The position numbers were made by a program, and so were the translations under genes. The notes beneath the pieces were generated by a model. That model was not told where the DNA came from, ran no database searches, and was given only the letters and a program-made list of their open reading frames with translations. A DNA stretch of 64,000 nucleotides from Priestia endophytica DSM 13796 (GTDB taxonomy: Bacteria > Bacillota > Bacilli > Bacillales > Bacillaceae_H), in the NCBI RefSeq assembly GCF_900115845.1, contig NZ_FOXX01000009.1, forward strand, positions 62,001 to 126,000, read 5' to 3'. Position 1 is the stretch's first letter, and every line of letters begins with the position of its first letter. Shown piece after piece: positions 52,797 through 62,295 of this stretch.

Positions 52797-53669
52797 TTAG
52801 TTTGCTACATTTATCGCTCCATCCTCACTTGATAGACTCAACTTATTAGTTCCCTCTCCAATTTCACCTTTTTTCAGTTCCTTGGTATTCTGACTTTTCT
52901 TAAGTCCATCTAGATTAATCGTTATATCAGATTTACTCTTAGCAGCAACTGTTAGGGAAGTTGGAGCCTTTTTATAAGAAACTTCAATATCACCTGCTTC
53001 AGTATCTACCCCTAAGGATTTCCCTTCATTTATATCCTTAATTGAAACTACGCCATCTTTTGAGGTAACCTTTAGCATAGAACTACTTACATCTTTCAGA
53101 TAGTTATCACCGCTTGTAGAAGTTATGTTTAACTTTTCAACAGAACTATCTTCAACCCTTAATGCTCCATCCTCAGATACAAACTTCCCTGTAGTGGCCG
53201 AAACACCTTTAATTTTCCCATCCCCTGCATTGTTTTTAACTACAATATTATTAGTTGAAATTCCCCTCATTTCTATATTGCCATCTTTATTAGTTAATTC
53301 AATATTGTTTACGCCTACTTTGGGGAGATTAATATAAACGGTGCCTTTCTTACCAAAAGTAAAACCTCCCAAAAAGCCAGCGTTTCCTTGATCTTTTTGT
53401 TTAATGACTAGCGCTGCTCCATCTTTTTTGAATGTAACAGGATTAACCTCTTTTTGTTTACCTTTAGCAGAAACCGTTACTTTGTTTGAACTACTCTCTT
53501 GAAACCTTACATCCCATGAATCACTATATACTTCTAGTGTTTCAATCTTCTCTGCATTATAAGATTTACTTTTTTTAAAACTTTTCGCCTCTGCACTATA
53601 TGTATAGACACCAAAAGCAACCACTCCAACAACAGCGAGTGCTGCAACAGTTCCTATAACTTTTTTCAA
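52797..53669 (-). CDS. DUF4097 beta-helix-like cell-surface protein
   Basis: Product of 290 residues. An N-terminal membrane helix or uncleaved signal (VIGTVAALAVVGVVAFGVY) is followed by a repetitive beta domain with short repeats of the type DG-x-(V/I/L)-x-(V/I) (SKDGVVSIKDI, TNKDGNIEMRGI, SEDGALRVED), typical of DUF4097/LiaG-like adhesin folds. LiaG-type proteins belong to cell-envelope stress modules. It follows the permease gene by 44 bases. TTG start after GGGGGAAG. Confidence 0.82.
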   Translation of the reverse strand: MKKVIGTVAALAVVGVVAFGVYTYSAEAKSFKKSKSYNAEKIETLEVYSDSWDVRFQESSSNKVTVSAKGKQKEVNPVTFKKDGAALVIKQKDQGNAGFLGGFTFGKKGTVYINLPKVGVNNIELTNKDGNIEMRGISTNNIVVKNNAGDGKIKGVSATTGKFVSEDGALRVEDSSVEKLNITSTSGDNYLKDVSSSMLKVTSKDGVVSIKDINEGKSLGVDTEAGDIEVSYKKAPTSLTVAAKSKSDITINLDGLKKSQNTKELKKGEIGEGTNKLSLSSEDGAINVAN

Positions 53670-53713
53670 TTCTCTTCCCCCTGACTACATGGTAAAAATC
53701 ATTATGTTCTTAT

Positions 53714-54418
53714 TTATAGCACATCAATTTTATCCACTTTGCAATAAGAGAGGTAGCCAGTTAAAAGTCCAAATAAACATAGTGTAGTAGGAATGACGAT
53801 GAACTGACTTAAACTGAATTCCTCTCCCCCAGTGGAAACCGTCGAGTTAATCAAGAGACCAATTATGACAGCCCACGTAATTGTAGCAGCAGTTGATTTC
53901 TTTCTCATCCCAAAAAATAAAGGAATTAGACTTATACCAGCCATCATAACAGCGTTAATAAGAGTTGAGGGTATGGTAGAAATAATTTCATTCATCTTAA
54001 CAGGATTCTCAACTAAATATAAATGTGGACTGACGAAGAAAATTAGCAAACTAATAATAAAAGTAGCCATAACAATACTTACAAAACAGAATATTAATAC
54101 AATAAGTAATTTAGCTTGCATTAACTTTTTTCTTTGTAAAGGATAAGTAAATAGCAAATGAATGGTTTTATTTTTATATTCATCAATGACTAAACGAGAT
54201 AGAAGTACAGCAGAGAAAGTGATAAATACAATTCTAATAAAGATATTAGTTAAAGTCATAAAATCTGTGTAAGTAGGAAACATAGGCTCTATTTCCTTTC
54301 TAGATCCCCAGCCCATAAGAGCAACCAATCCAAAGATAACTAAAATCCAAATTGCTACTATTTTAAAATACTGTGACAAGTGATGTTTCTGATACTCTAA
54401 TTTCATAAGTTTCAACAT
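53714..54418 (-). CDS. ABC-2 type transporter permease (BcrB-like)
   Basis: Product of 234 residues with six membrane segments. LVIDEYKNKTIHLLFTYPLQ is the usual DExxxxT/L-type cytoplasmic loop of ABC-2 permeases that move lantibiotics or bacitracin. GGAGGCTATT lies three to four bases from the ATG. It follows the ATPase gene by 144 bases. Confidence 0.85.
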   Translation of the reverse strand: MLKLMKLEYQKHHLSQYFKIVAIWILVIFGLVALMGWGSRKEIEPMFPTYTDFMTLTNIFIRIVFITFSAVLLSRLVIDEYKNKTIHLLFTYPLQRKKLMQAKLLIVLIFCFVSIVMATFIISLLIFFVSPHLYLVENPVKMNEIISTIPSTLINAVMMAGISLIPLFFGMRKKSTAATITWAVIIGLLINSTVSTGGEEFSLSQFIVIPTTLCLFGLLTGYLSYCKVDKIDVL

Positions 54419-54562
54419 TTTAAATAGCCTCCAGTAGTGGAATTTAAGATGCTCTATCTAAGGCTTCTTAAGTTTAAAAAGATGACCCCTAGTAAAAACA
54501 CTTATATAAAATTTAATTATTTGTACTTTTCAAAAAAATTAGTATAAGGTAACCTGATTGAA

Positions 54563-55486
54563 TTAAACGCTTATTCCTTCCCCATTCATTGAACTTAAAA
54601 AATACTCTTCTAATGAACTATGTTTTTTATTAATACTTTCTATACCAATATCATTCATAACAAATACTTTAGAGATTTCTTGCTGAGGCAAAACGGTTTC
54701 ATAAATACGGATGATCTGTTCACCAATAATTTTAAAGTTTCTTATTCCTAACTTTTGCTCTAAAATATACACGGCTTTCTTTATATTTTGAACTTTCACT
54801 TCTATATACTCTGTTTGCTTTCCGTTAATACTCTTCATAGAGACTTCTTTGATTAACTTGCCGTTTTGTATAATACCAACCGTATCTGACATCTGTTCCA
54901 TCTCGGCTAGAATATGGCTAGAAACTAATAGTGTGATTCCATACTCTCTACAAAGTAATTTAAAAAGGTCTCTTAGTTCTTTTATACCTATAGGATCTAG
55001 TCCGTTGATTGGCTCATCTAAAACTAGAAGTTCTGGTTTCGTTGAAATAGCTCGAGCGATTCCTAACCTTTGTTTCATCCCTAATGAAAACTCTTTAACT
55101 TTTTTATTTTCGATATTATGGAGTTTCACAAGCTCGATAGCGTGGTCAATAGATTTCTTATCGTAATATCCCATATATTCACAATGGAAGTACAGATTTT
55201 CTTTAGCAGTAAGGTTGTCATAGAAAATTGGATATTCAATAATGGTTCCCATTCGCTTGAGAACTACAAATGACGTTTCTGTTAGTTTCTCACCGAAAAT
55301 CTCAATTTCCCCACTTGTTGGTTTAATTAAATTAGTAATCATTTTCATAATGGTTGTTTTACCAGCGCCATTGGGGCCTAAAAATCCGTAAATCTCCCCT
55401 TTTTTCACATGCATATTAACTCCAGAAACAACTTCTTTTCCTTTAAATGATTTTGTAAGTTGGTTCGTTTTTAAGATGTATGTCAT
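54563..55486 (-). CDS. ABC transporter ATP-binding protein (BcrA-like)
   Basis: Product of 307 residues. Walker A GFLGPNGAGKTT (36-45), signature FSLGMKQRLGIARA, Walker B LLVLDEPINGLDP and a His switch in SSHIL. The C-terminal 90 residues (EVKVQNIKKAVYILEQKLG) fit BcrA-type ATPases. With the permease it probably exports or removes a membrane-active peptide antibiotic. GAAAGGAGAG precedes the ATG. First gene of the module. Confidence 0.92.
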   Translation of the reverse strand: MTYILKTNQLTKSFKGKEVVSGVNMHVKKGEIYGFLGPNGAGKTTIMKMITNLIKPTSGEIEIFGEKLTETSFVVLKRMGTIIEYPIFYDNLTAKENLYFHCEYMGYYDKKSIDHAIELVKLHNIENKKVKEFSLGMKQRLGIARAISTKPELLVLDEPINGLDPIGIKELRDLFKLLCREYGITLLVSSHILAEMEQMSDTVGIIQNGKLIKEVSMKSINGKQTEYIEVKVQNIKKAVYILEQKLGIRNFKIIGEQIIRIYETVLPQQEISKVFVMNDIGIESINKKHSSLEEYFLSSMNGEGISV

Positions 55487-55950
55487 TTACTCTCTCCTTT
55501 CAACTTATATTCTTATTATATAAAACAAAGCTCTCTTTTCTCTTAAACAATTCTTACTTTTTCCTTAAGATTCATTTTTTTACAGTTAAACCCCATTAAT
55601 TAAGCTGTTTTTTAGAAAAAGCCATCTAAATTAGATAAGCTCTTTTCATTATAATAATATAATTCCTACTTTATAGATGAGGGTAAAGCAATAAAGAAAA
55701 GGGACTGAAGATTTAGGGACTAGGAGTGATCTGAAATAGCCTTCTTCACTCATTTTTAGGTGTGAAGAAGACTACAAATGTTTTAATATATGGAAAATTT
55801 ATTGTAGAGGTTACATAGATTCATTCATATATTCTTGGAATACTTATTTAGTAGATTTAAGCAATGTCTCGTACTTCTGAATCTCTCGCTACCCTATACT
55901 TCAATATAACACTCCCTTCTAATAATTGTTTATGATGAACGAAGGACAAT
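55487..55950. other. Intergenic region of about 470 bases
   Basis: The promoter of the ATPase gene must lie at its left. A hairpin (CTTCTTCAC and GTGAAGAAG, 55742-55772) is present. No gene with a ribosome binding site was found. Confidence 0.45.
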
Positions 55951-55952
55951 AT

Positions 55953-55986
55953 AAAGCCCACCTTGATTTCTATCAAAGTGGGCTTT
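55953..55986. terminator. Terminator of the toxin/immunity operon
   Basis: Arms AAAGCCCACCTTGAT and ATCAAAGTGGGCTTT, one mismatch, 70 bases after the leftward immunity gene. Confidence 0.75.
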
Positions 55987-56056
55987 GTACTGTCCTAGTC
56001 TACATTCTCTTATCTATTCTGTTTTCTCTTTTATTGACTTCATATGTTATCTAAAT

Positions 56057-56392
56057 CTATTCCTTAAATCTTTCTGGAATTTTATTTTTCCATATTAACA
56101 AAAGCTGTCTAAACTGCTCTGTTTCTATTGTATTTGTATGATTTTCTTCAATTGGAAACAAATCCTTTACAATTGTACTTTCTTTATTTATAGATACACT
56201 TGTAATATTTAATTGTATCTCATAGTTTTCATATACTTCATTCATTACATTATCAACATATGTAATATATTCGTCTATATCCTCTTCAGTAGAAATATCT
56301 TCCACAAAGTCAGAAAATAACTCTATATTTTTCGGTAACTTTATCCTTAACATGTTAAGGTGATCTCTATAAAAACTATAAGAATAGTTCAT
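56057..56392 (-). CDS. Probable immunity protein for the EndoU toxin
   Basis: Product of 111 acidic residues (MNYSYSFYRDHLNMLRIKLP, then DFVEDISTEEDIDEYITYVD). It starts two bases after the toxin stop with its ribosome binding site (GGGAGG) inside the last toxin codons, the position always taken by the immunity gene in such operons. No family recognised; assignment rests on position and acidity. Confidence 0.65.
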   Translation of the reverse strand: MNYSYSFYRDHLNMLRIKLPKNIELFSDFVEDISTEEDIDEYITYVDNVMNEVYENYEIQLNITSVSINKESTIVKDLFPIEENHTNTIETEQFRQLLLIWKNKIPERFKE

Positions 56393-56394
56393 TC

Positions 56395-57650
56395 TTAACC
56401 TCCCTTATAAACTGGAAAAGCAGTAATAATTGTACCTTTTTTATTTAAACAAATTATAATTGGAATTCCAGATGCACTTACCCCAGAGTACCTATTGCCT
56501 TTAATATATTTTTTATTTTCAAAGGCTTCATTTATCGCTTGTAGTACTTGAACTCTATCCCATTCTTTAGGAAAGAAAGAAGATTTAAAAGTTTTTTCCT
56601 TCCCCTCAACCTCTACTTTAGCTTCATATACTCCATTGCTATCCGGTTTCTTTTCTGTACCAGGAATTATTTTTCCTCCCATCATACTTTCATGATGATA
56701 ACCAACCGCCTCGCCTCGCCAATTAATTTCCCCATGGTAAATATGTTTTATAGTTTTCAAATTATATTTATTTTCTCCTACGCCTTTTTTAGAAAAACTC
56801 CAATACATATCCTTAGCATTCTGTAAATAGCGTCCTAGATATCCCGTCGCTAAAGTATTTACAGGTGGTCTTCCTCCTGCAAACGCAGGTTGTAAGGCAG
56901 GCACCTTTTGATTTACAGTTGCTTTGTGAACTTCTTTCATTCCCTTAGCTGTTTTGGATACGGCTCCTGCACCTTTAACAGCTAAACCTTCCCCTTTATC
57001 TCCAATAGCCGCAAGTCCGATCTCTGTCCCCGCATAAGAGAAAAAGTGACTGCGGCTATAGGCGTCACCGTGAATAAGTTTCTCATCTACCGCAGTAACT
57101 ACCCCATCCTTCACTGTGTTATAAGTACGAATGGGATGCTTTCCTGCTTCATAGACTCCTTTGGCTGTGTCAACGGTGCTGTCTACAGGATGTTTCGCAA
57201 AAGAAACAATCCCATCCCATGTATCTGAAAGGGCATCTCCTGCTCCATCACCTATTCCTTTTAACGATTGTGTAAAAGCATTTCCTTCTTCTTTCTCTTT
57301 TTCTTCTTATTTGCTCCTTCTGCCTTTCCTTTGGAGGTTTTTTGAGGAGCAATCTCACTATCTAACCCTAGTGCCTGAAGAAGAGCTTCATCCGCTGCTT
57401 TTAATTCCTGATACGTCTTTGAAACAACTTGCTCCGCTCTACCTAACTCTTCACTATACTCCCGAATGCTCTTCTCCAATTCCTGTTGCAAGCCCTCCAG
57501 TTCCCCATTCCATACTCCACTTAGTTCAGAAAGGGCTCCTGACAAAGAAAAACTAAGTTGCCCTGGAATTGCATCTATTTTTGCTTTCGCATTTTTGGTT
57601 TTTTGTTCAAAATTTTTAAGCTCATTTAAGGCTGCTTGAATTGCACCCAT
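56395..57650 (-). CDS. WXG-type polymorphic toxin with EndoU nuclease domain; -1 frame change
   Basis: Two frames make one protein of about 418 residues. From the ATG at 57650 (AAGGAG ahead) residues 1-105 form two long helices around VWNGELEG, a WXG turn as in type VII secretion substrates, then a Lys-rich stretch. Unshifted, it stops at 57261 after 129 residues. A -1 change inside the purine tract at about 57283-57309 continues as GNAFTQSLKGIGDGAGDALS, then a linker, then EndoU (HIYHGEINWRGEAVGYHH, YSGVSASGIPII). EndoU toxins cut RNA. Export by the Yuk/ESX type VII system is inferred. The shift may be error, mutation or programmed. Confidence 0.75.
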
Positions 57651-57955
57651 AACAGAACTCCTTTTTCCATTTTTACCATACTATAACATTTTACATAAAC
57701 ATAAATGGAAATAGGGACCAAAACAGGAATTTCATAAAAAAAGAATAAAGTTTACTAGTTCAAAAGTTTCTATTACGTCGACATCATAAAAAAAATAACA
57801 TACCTTTAGAACTACAAGGGAAGAAATTATGTATAAAAACTAATTCTTATATTTTGATATTTTGAAAGTTAAACATCTATAGCTTCTTTAAAAAAACATA
57901 TATCACTCGACATGTGATCAAGGATTCACATATCTCTTCTTTCTACTCCACCATC
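57651..57955. other. Intergenic region upstream of the toxin
   Basis: AT-rich, about 300 bases, holding the toxin promoter and ribosome binding site and the 3' end of the DUF5839 transcript. No gene seen. Confidence 0.45.
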
Positions 57956-58222
57956 TTACTGTGGAGCTTTCTCAACCAATCTTACAACAGGCTTATATGT
58001 TTTCCCCGCCACTTCGATATCTTCTCGAAAAGATTCCATAACAAGAATTGTACATACCCTGTTCTCAGGTCCTGCACATGCTCGTACAATATCTCCTGGT
58101 TGAATATCTAAATGGCGCAATGCTTTCGGAATGTGCCAATTATATTTTTTAGGATGTACCTTTATTGTATTTTCTGTCTTATGTTTAATATGAAAACCGC
58201 TAATTGTATTATTGTCCTTCAA
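57956..58222 (-). CDS. DUF5839 family protein
   Basis: Product of 88 residues. YNWHIPKALRHLDIQPGDIV and CTILVMESFREDIEVAGKTY are the family's conserved parts as I recall them. A small, soluble, beta-rich protein, perhaps nucleic-acid binding. Start TTG at 58220-58222 with AAGGAG eight bases ahead. Function unknown. Confidence 0.6.
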   Translation of the reverse strand: MKDNNTISGFHIKHKTENTIKVHPKKYNWHIPKALRHLDIQPGDIVRACAGPENRVCTILVMESFREDIEVAGKTYKPVVRLVEKAPQ

Positions 58223-58489
58223 TGCCAAATCTCCTTTAAATATTGTTCCTATGCCTTATTTTAGCATAAACTAACCCTTTTGATAGGAAAGTAGTGGTTG
58301 ATTTTGTGCTATTTTCTATAAATTATTTAAAATTGGGGTTCCCTATGTTTTAGAGGCTAACTTCCTAACCTAAAAAATAGAGGTTTCATTTATTTACAAA
58401 GTATTACTTTTAAAACAACTTCTACCTCTTTACCTATACAAAGGAAAAGATACCTATGTTAAACTCAGCTTGCAAGGAGGTGAAATTTC

Positions 58490-59257
58490 TTGAACAAATC
58501 AACACTAACAAGAAAATTATTTAACACCGTTGCTGTAACATTATTAGTGTCATGCTTATTATCTTTTCTATATATGATTCGCTCAGTTGAAACGAGTGTT
58601 AATGACTACAAACTAGCACAAGGGTTTATATTATGGGTACTCGTTTATGCTCTTTATGCAGGTACCGTTATTTTAATTTATGCTAATCTTGTTTCCCTTC
58701 TTATTGAACTTCTACGAAATAAATTTAACCTGAACTCATTCACTTACATTATACTGCATGGATTAGTAGGAGCTTTAACAGGTGGCGTGGTTTCAAAAAG
58801 TGCACTTGTTGCTCTATGTATTGCTGGCATAGCCATACTGTATGCGTTTATTGACTATTGGCAAATGACTCAAGAGGATGAGAGCCGTTCTATAAAATAC
58901 ATTTTGCTCGTTTCTATATTGCCTATTCTCTGTTCTGCTATTTACTTTGCAAGCATTTCAGAACCCCTACCTCCATTTACAGAAAAGGATGCGATAGCAT
59001 CAGCAATAGATGATCATTCTATTACAAGCAAATTCCCTCATAAAATTGGCACAGTGGACTCCGAAGAGAAAGGCTACCATATTACAAGAGAAACAAGAGC
59101 TAAGAAAATTAAAAGAAATACATACTCGGTTAAATTTATAGAAAAGTGGCATAAAGATGGCGAAAAAGGAGAACATAGAATTTCTTATGAGATTACAAGA
59201 AATTCGTTAACGCTTTATTCTATTTCAGGGGAGGAACCACCGTATTATAATGAATAA
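58490..59257 (+). CDS. Membrane protein, unknown, with C-terminal soluble domain
   Basis: Product of 255 residues with about five hydrophobic segments in the first 155 residues and a charged extracytoplasmic or cytoplasmic C-terminal domain (about 160-255). TTG start with AAGGAGGTGA nine bases ahead. It is the only rightward gene in the toxin/immunity region. No family recognised. Confidence 0.6.
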   Translation: MNKSTLTRKLFNTVAVTLLVSCLLSFLYMIRSVETSVNDYKLAQGFILWVLVYALYAGTVILIYANLVSLLIELLRNKFNLNSFTYIILHGLVGALTGGVVSKSALVALCIAGIAILYAFIDYWQMTQEDESRSIKYILLVSILPILCSAIYFASISEPLPPFTEKDAIASAIDDHSITSKFPHKIGTVDSEEKGYHITRETRAKKIKRNTYSVKFIEKWHKDGEKGEHRISYEITRNSLTLYSISGEEPPYYNE

Positions 59258-59388
59258 CTTTACTTCACAAAAAAGTTAGATCATTATATTAAATACGATC
59301 ATTATTTGACTTTTCTAAAGCATAATCATATCTAATGAGTGTGATTCCTCCCTGCTCGTCATCATTATTTTTTAACAATTAAACTTCT

Positions 59389-59712
59389 TTAAGAGCAATA
59401 ATATAAGCACGAAGGAAGTTGTATATCTTTGATTTTTGTAAAACCCCCTTGCTTATGAATCTCTCTATAGATTAGTGCTATAGCAAGGGGGCGAATGGCA
59501 GAATATTTCTTTGGAATATTTTCTAAGATAATAAAAGCATCATCTGGACAGTTAGGGTCTATCCCTTCTTTCAACACTTTTAAATGCCACCGTGCTCCTT
59601 CATAAAGCTGAGGATAATTGTCAATGGTAGTTTGGTTAATTCCAAAGTTATAAATGGCTTCTTGATTGTTCTCTTTCTCTTTAATAATTTCAATTTCAGG
59701 ATATCTTCCCAT
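59389..59712 (-). CDS. Small soluble protein, immunity-like, unknown
   Basis: Product of 107 residues (MGRYPEIEIIKEKENNQEAI). Acidic to neutral, no membrane helix, Cys near the C-terminus (SCLYYCS). GAGGAG precedes the ATG. It lies in a row of small leftward genes behind an EndoU toxin, which suggests an immunity role but gives no proof. Confidence 0.5.
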   Translation of the reverse strand: MGRYPEIEIIKEKENNQEAIYNFGINQTTIDNYPQLYEGARWHLKVLKEGIDPNCPDDAFIILENIPKKYSAIRPLAIALIYREIHKQGGFTKIKDIQLPSCLYYCS

Positions 59713-59773
59713 TATTTAAACTCCTCTTTTGTTTAGCTATTCTTAAACATCAATCCCTATTTATTTACTGTAT

Positions 59774-60598
59774 TTACCCTGCAATTTCAGCCCCGTTAAA
59801 AACTCCACTAATATTCCCATCCACAATAATACAATGACCGCCAAACATATCTCCATCAGAAAAATAGATCGTAAACTCACCGTCAGGATCAACAGATATG
59901 CTTGTGACTTTTATAGAATTTATAAACATTTCTTTTGTAATTTCATCTACCTCTGCTTCATCGTCTTCTTGCAGCCAGTCATTTGCGAGTTCAACCAACT
60001 CTTCGGCAGCATATGTTCTAACCTTTCGATCCCATTCATTCTGTTCGTTGAAAAGGGTATGAGCTGTTTCCAAAGCAGACTTCATTATAGGCGAATCTTC
60101 ATTCCAATCAAAACAAAGATAGCACTCTTCGCCATTCCAAGAGGTGCGCTTTTCAAAAAGTTTAACACCTTTCTCAAGGGTAAACTCTCCTAATATTTCA
60201 TCATGATAATAAACAGGCTTTTTTGCTTCGTCCAATATACGTTCTAACTCATTATCCTTATATGCTGGGTCTAAGAGGTCGACAAGCATCATTGCACTTT
60301 CCCCTCTGCGCACTTGCAATTTTACAATTGTATAAGCGTCTATCATGTTTCTTGTTTCTTGCCATTCCTTATCATCTACTAACCATTGAAGCCGTACCTC
60401 TTCTTTTTTAACGGGTTCATTATTATGTAAGGTTTTCCACGCAATTAACTCAATGGATGCTGTCCACAACTCATCATTTCCTGCTCTTCCCGCACTAGTT
60501 CCTAATGCTCCTGTCACAGCAACTATTTCAATGACTTCTTCTGAGAATCTACTTTGGAATCTACTAATCTCGCTTGCTTTACTCAATTTAATATACAT
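59774..60598 (-). CDS. DUF2262-like protein
   Basis: Product of 274 acidic residues. The C-terminal half (YHDEILGEFTLEKGVKLFEK, RTSWNGEECYLCFDWNED, and SISVDPDGEFTIYFSDGDMF) fits the DUF2262 pattern; the N-terminal half (to residue 130) is a separate domain. Such proteins are found among immunity genes of toxin loci. The AAAGGA site is only a base or so from the first ATG; a TTG at codon 5 is an alternative. Confidence 0.6.
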   Translation of the reverse strand: MYIKLSKASEISRFQSRFSEEVIEIVAVTGALGTSAGRAGNDELWTASIELIAWKTLHNNEPVKKEEVRLQWLVDDKEWQETRNMIDAYTIVKLQVRRGESAMMLVDLLDPAYKDNELERILDEAKKPVYYHDEILGEFTLEKGVKLFEKRTSWNGEECYLCFDWNEDSPIMKSALETAHTLFNEQNEWDRKVRTYAAEELVELANDWLQEDDEAEVDEITKEMFINSIKVTSISVDPDGEFTIYFSDGDMFGGHCIIVDGNISGVFNGAEIAG

Positions 60599-60745
60599 TC
60601 CTTTCTATATAAGCAACTTCCGCCTTAACTACCTTATGATTTTCACGTTGCATGATCCAAAACCCTTATCACTTATGTATTACTCAGCACGCAGATTATA
60701 ATCCACCGTTACTTCCCTTAATCCTTTTAAGACACGCTCAATTCT

Positions 60746-61036
60746 TTAAGATAAATCATTAACTTCACCTAACGATAACTCTCCAATGGCTTCTTCTAAC
60801 GGAAACGAGCTTAGCCGCTTTGTAATTCCTCCAACGGTTCTAACAAACACTTTTTCATGTTTGATAACAATCTCGCCAATAGCTGTATCAACAATAACAT
60901 CTTCTACTTTACCTAAATTGTGAAATTCATATGCTAATCTTGCCGCAGCATAACGATATCCTCTATTTTCTTCTAAAAATTCTTCATAGAATTCTTTGAT
61001 CGTATGGAATAATTCATCGTACTCCCAATTTTCCAT
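60746..61036 (-). CDS. Immunity protein 3 (Imm3)-like
   Basis: Product of 96 residues: YDELFHTIKEFYEEFLEEN, RYAAARLAYEFHNLGKVEDV, then IVDTAIGEIVIKHEKVFVRT. This is the order of Imm3 family proteins. GGAGGAAGG lies before the ATG. Starts 17 bases after the Imm22-like gene and is probably co-transcribed with it. Confidence 0.6.
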   Translation of the reverse strand: MENWEYDELFHTIKEFYEEFLEENRGYRYAAARLAYEFHNLGKVEDVIVDTAIGEIVIKHEKVFVRTVGGITKRLSSFPLEEAIGELSLGEVNDLS

Positions 61037-61053
61037 AAACCTTCCTCCATCGT

Positions 61054-61428
61054 TTAGTTGTAGTTAGTACATCCAATAAAATCAAACTTCCCTGAACTAT
61101 GTACTTCACCGCTATAGGCAAAGTTATAAATGAGAATAATAGAGTTATATGTTTTATTAAGTTCGCTATATTGCTTAACTTTAGGGATAATGATTTCTTC
61201 GTATGATATGCCTTCTAACAACTTAGAAATATTTTTGTTGCTCTCTTCTAACCATTCTACCTCAAAAAAATCTTCGTCTGTTTCATAATGATTAATATGA
61301 AAATCTCTAAAAAATAGGGAAGGCAGGGAATCTCCATCCTCATCATACTTTAAAGCAACATATTCATCTAAGTCTTCTTCTCCCTTAAGATTTCCTAGCC
61401 ATATTGAAACGCTTCCTTGTTTCTCCAT
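61054..61428 (-). CDS. Immunity protein 22 (Imm22/DUF4284)-like
   Basis: Product of 124 residues: SVSIWLGNLKGEEDLDEYVA, YDEDGDSLPSLFF, GISYEEIIIPKVKQY and closing FDFIGCTNY. Paralogue of the gene at 44508-44897. Very acidic, as expected of a toxin inhibitor. GGAGTG lies before the ATG. No cognate toxin is visible in the window. Confidence 0.78.
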   Translation of the reverse strand: MEKQGSVSIWLGNLKGEEDLDEYVALKYDEDGDSLPSLFFRDFHINHYETDEDFFEVEWLEESNKNISKLLEGISYEEIIIPKVKQYSELNKTYNSIILIYNFAYSGEVHSSGKFDFIGCTNYN

Positions 61429-61551
61429 GAAAATACACTCCTGTTCTAAAGAGTTTGTTAACGTGTTACTTCGTTAATTTTCACCTAAGTTATTTCTGGT
61501 TGTTGCTCACATTCTATTAATTTTAAATTCATTTTGAACATCTCTTCCCGT

Positions 61552-61869
61552 TTATAACAACTCGACTCCCAGTTGCTTAAAAAACTTTATCTTTACTTTC
61601 TCCATTCCTTTTATACGAATAATCAAATCTCGCTCTCTTTTGCGTATTTCTGTAATATTGAGGAACTCTCCGTCAAAAACCGAATAATCTTTATATGTAA
61701 TACTAATAGTACACACCTTTCGATAAACATCTAGCGTGAACATCAATTTAAAATTATTGTTGTCTTCATATACATACATAAGAATGCCAGCACGTACATC
61801 ATCCCCTACACTTACTGGTTCACCTTGAAAAAGTTCAAGTAATTCATACTCATCATATTGAATAAACAT
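61552..61869 (-). CDS. Small soluble beta-rich protein, immunity-like
   Basis: Product of about 105 residues, starting MFIQYDEYELLELFQGEPVS; AAAGGGA lies six bases before the chosen ATG. Strand-rich pattern (LMFTLDVYRKVCTISITYKD). It lies in the immunity-gene row; family not recognised. Confidence 0.55.
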   Translation of the reverse strand: MFIQYDEYELLELFQGEPVSVGDDVRAGILMYVYEDNNNFKLMFTLDVYRKVCTISITYKDYSVFDGEFLNITEIRKRERDLIIRIKGMEKVKIKFFKQLGVELL

Positions 61870-62011
61870 TTCCATTCCCTTTCTAAACTTCTTTCACTTT
61901 GTTATTTCTGCTTCTCCTCTCTATTTATAGGAAGAGCGAGTTTAGGATAGGAACCTCGCTTTTTTATCATCTATTAGAGCTGTGTATGCTTTAATATCAA
62001 TTAATACATAC

Positions 62012-62293
62012 TTATCTCCACTTCCACCAAATATCTCTTAAAAAATAAACAGCGGGTAAATCAATCCCACGCTTATTCTCTTTTTCATCAACAACAAACC
62101 AATTAGTATCATCCAGCCATGCTTCTTCATATTGTTCTGGACGGAATTCATTATCTTCATCAGTTAAGGCTACAAACAAATCTGTAAACTTCACTATGTT
62201 TTTGGTAGGATGAATTCTTCCACTCATCCAAAATCCTTCACCTTCTATGTTTGTGATTTTTCCTATGTATTCGTCGATATAATAAAGCTTCAT
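62012..62293 (-). CDS. Small acidic protein, immunity-like
   Basis: Product of 93 residues (MKLYYIDEYIGKITNIEGEG) rich in Trp near the end (IWWKWR). Its ATG is two bases after the stop of the preceding gene, so the two are translationally coupled. No family recognised. Confidence 0.55.
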   Translation of the reverse strand: MKLYYIDEYIGKITNIEGEGFWMSGRIHPTKNIVKFTDLFVALTDEDNEFRPEQYEEAWLDDTNWFVVDEKENKRGIDLPAVYFLRDIWWKWR

Positions 62294-62295
62294 AA

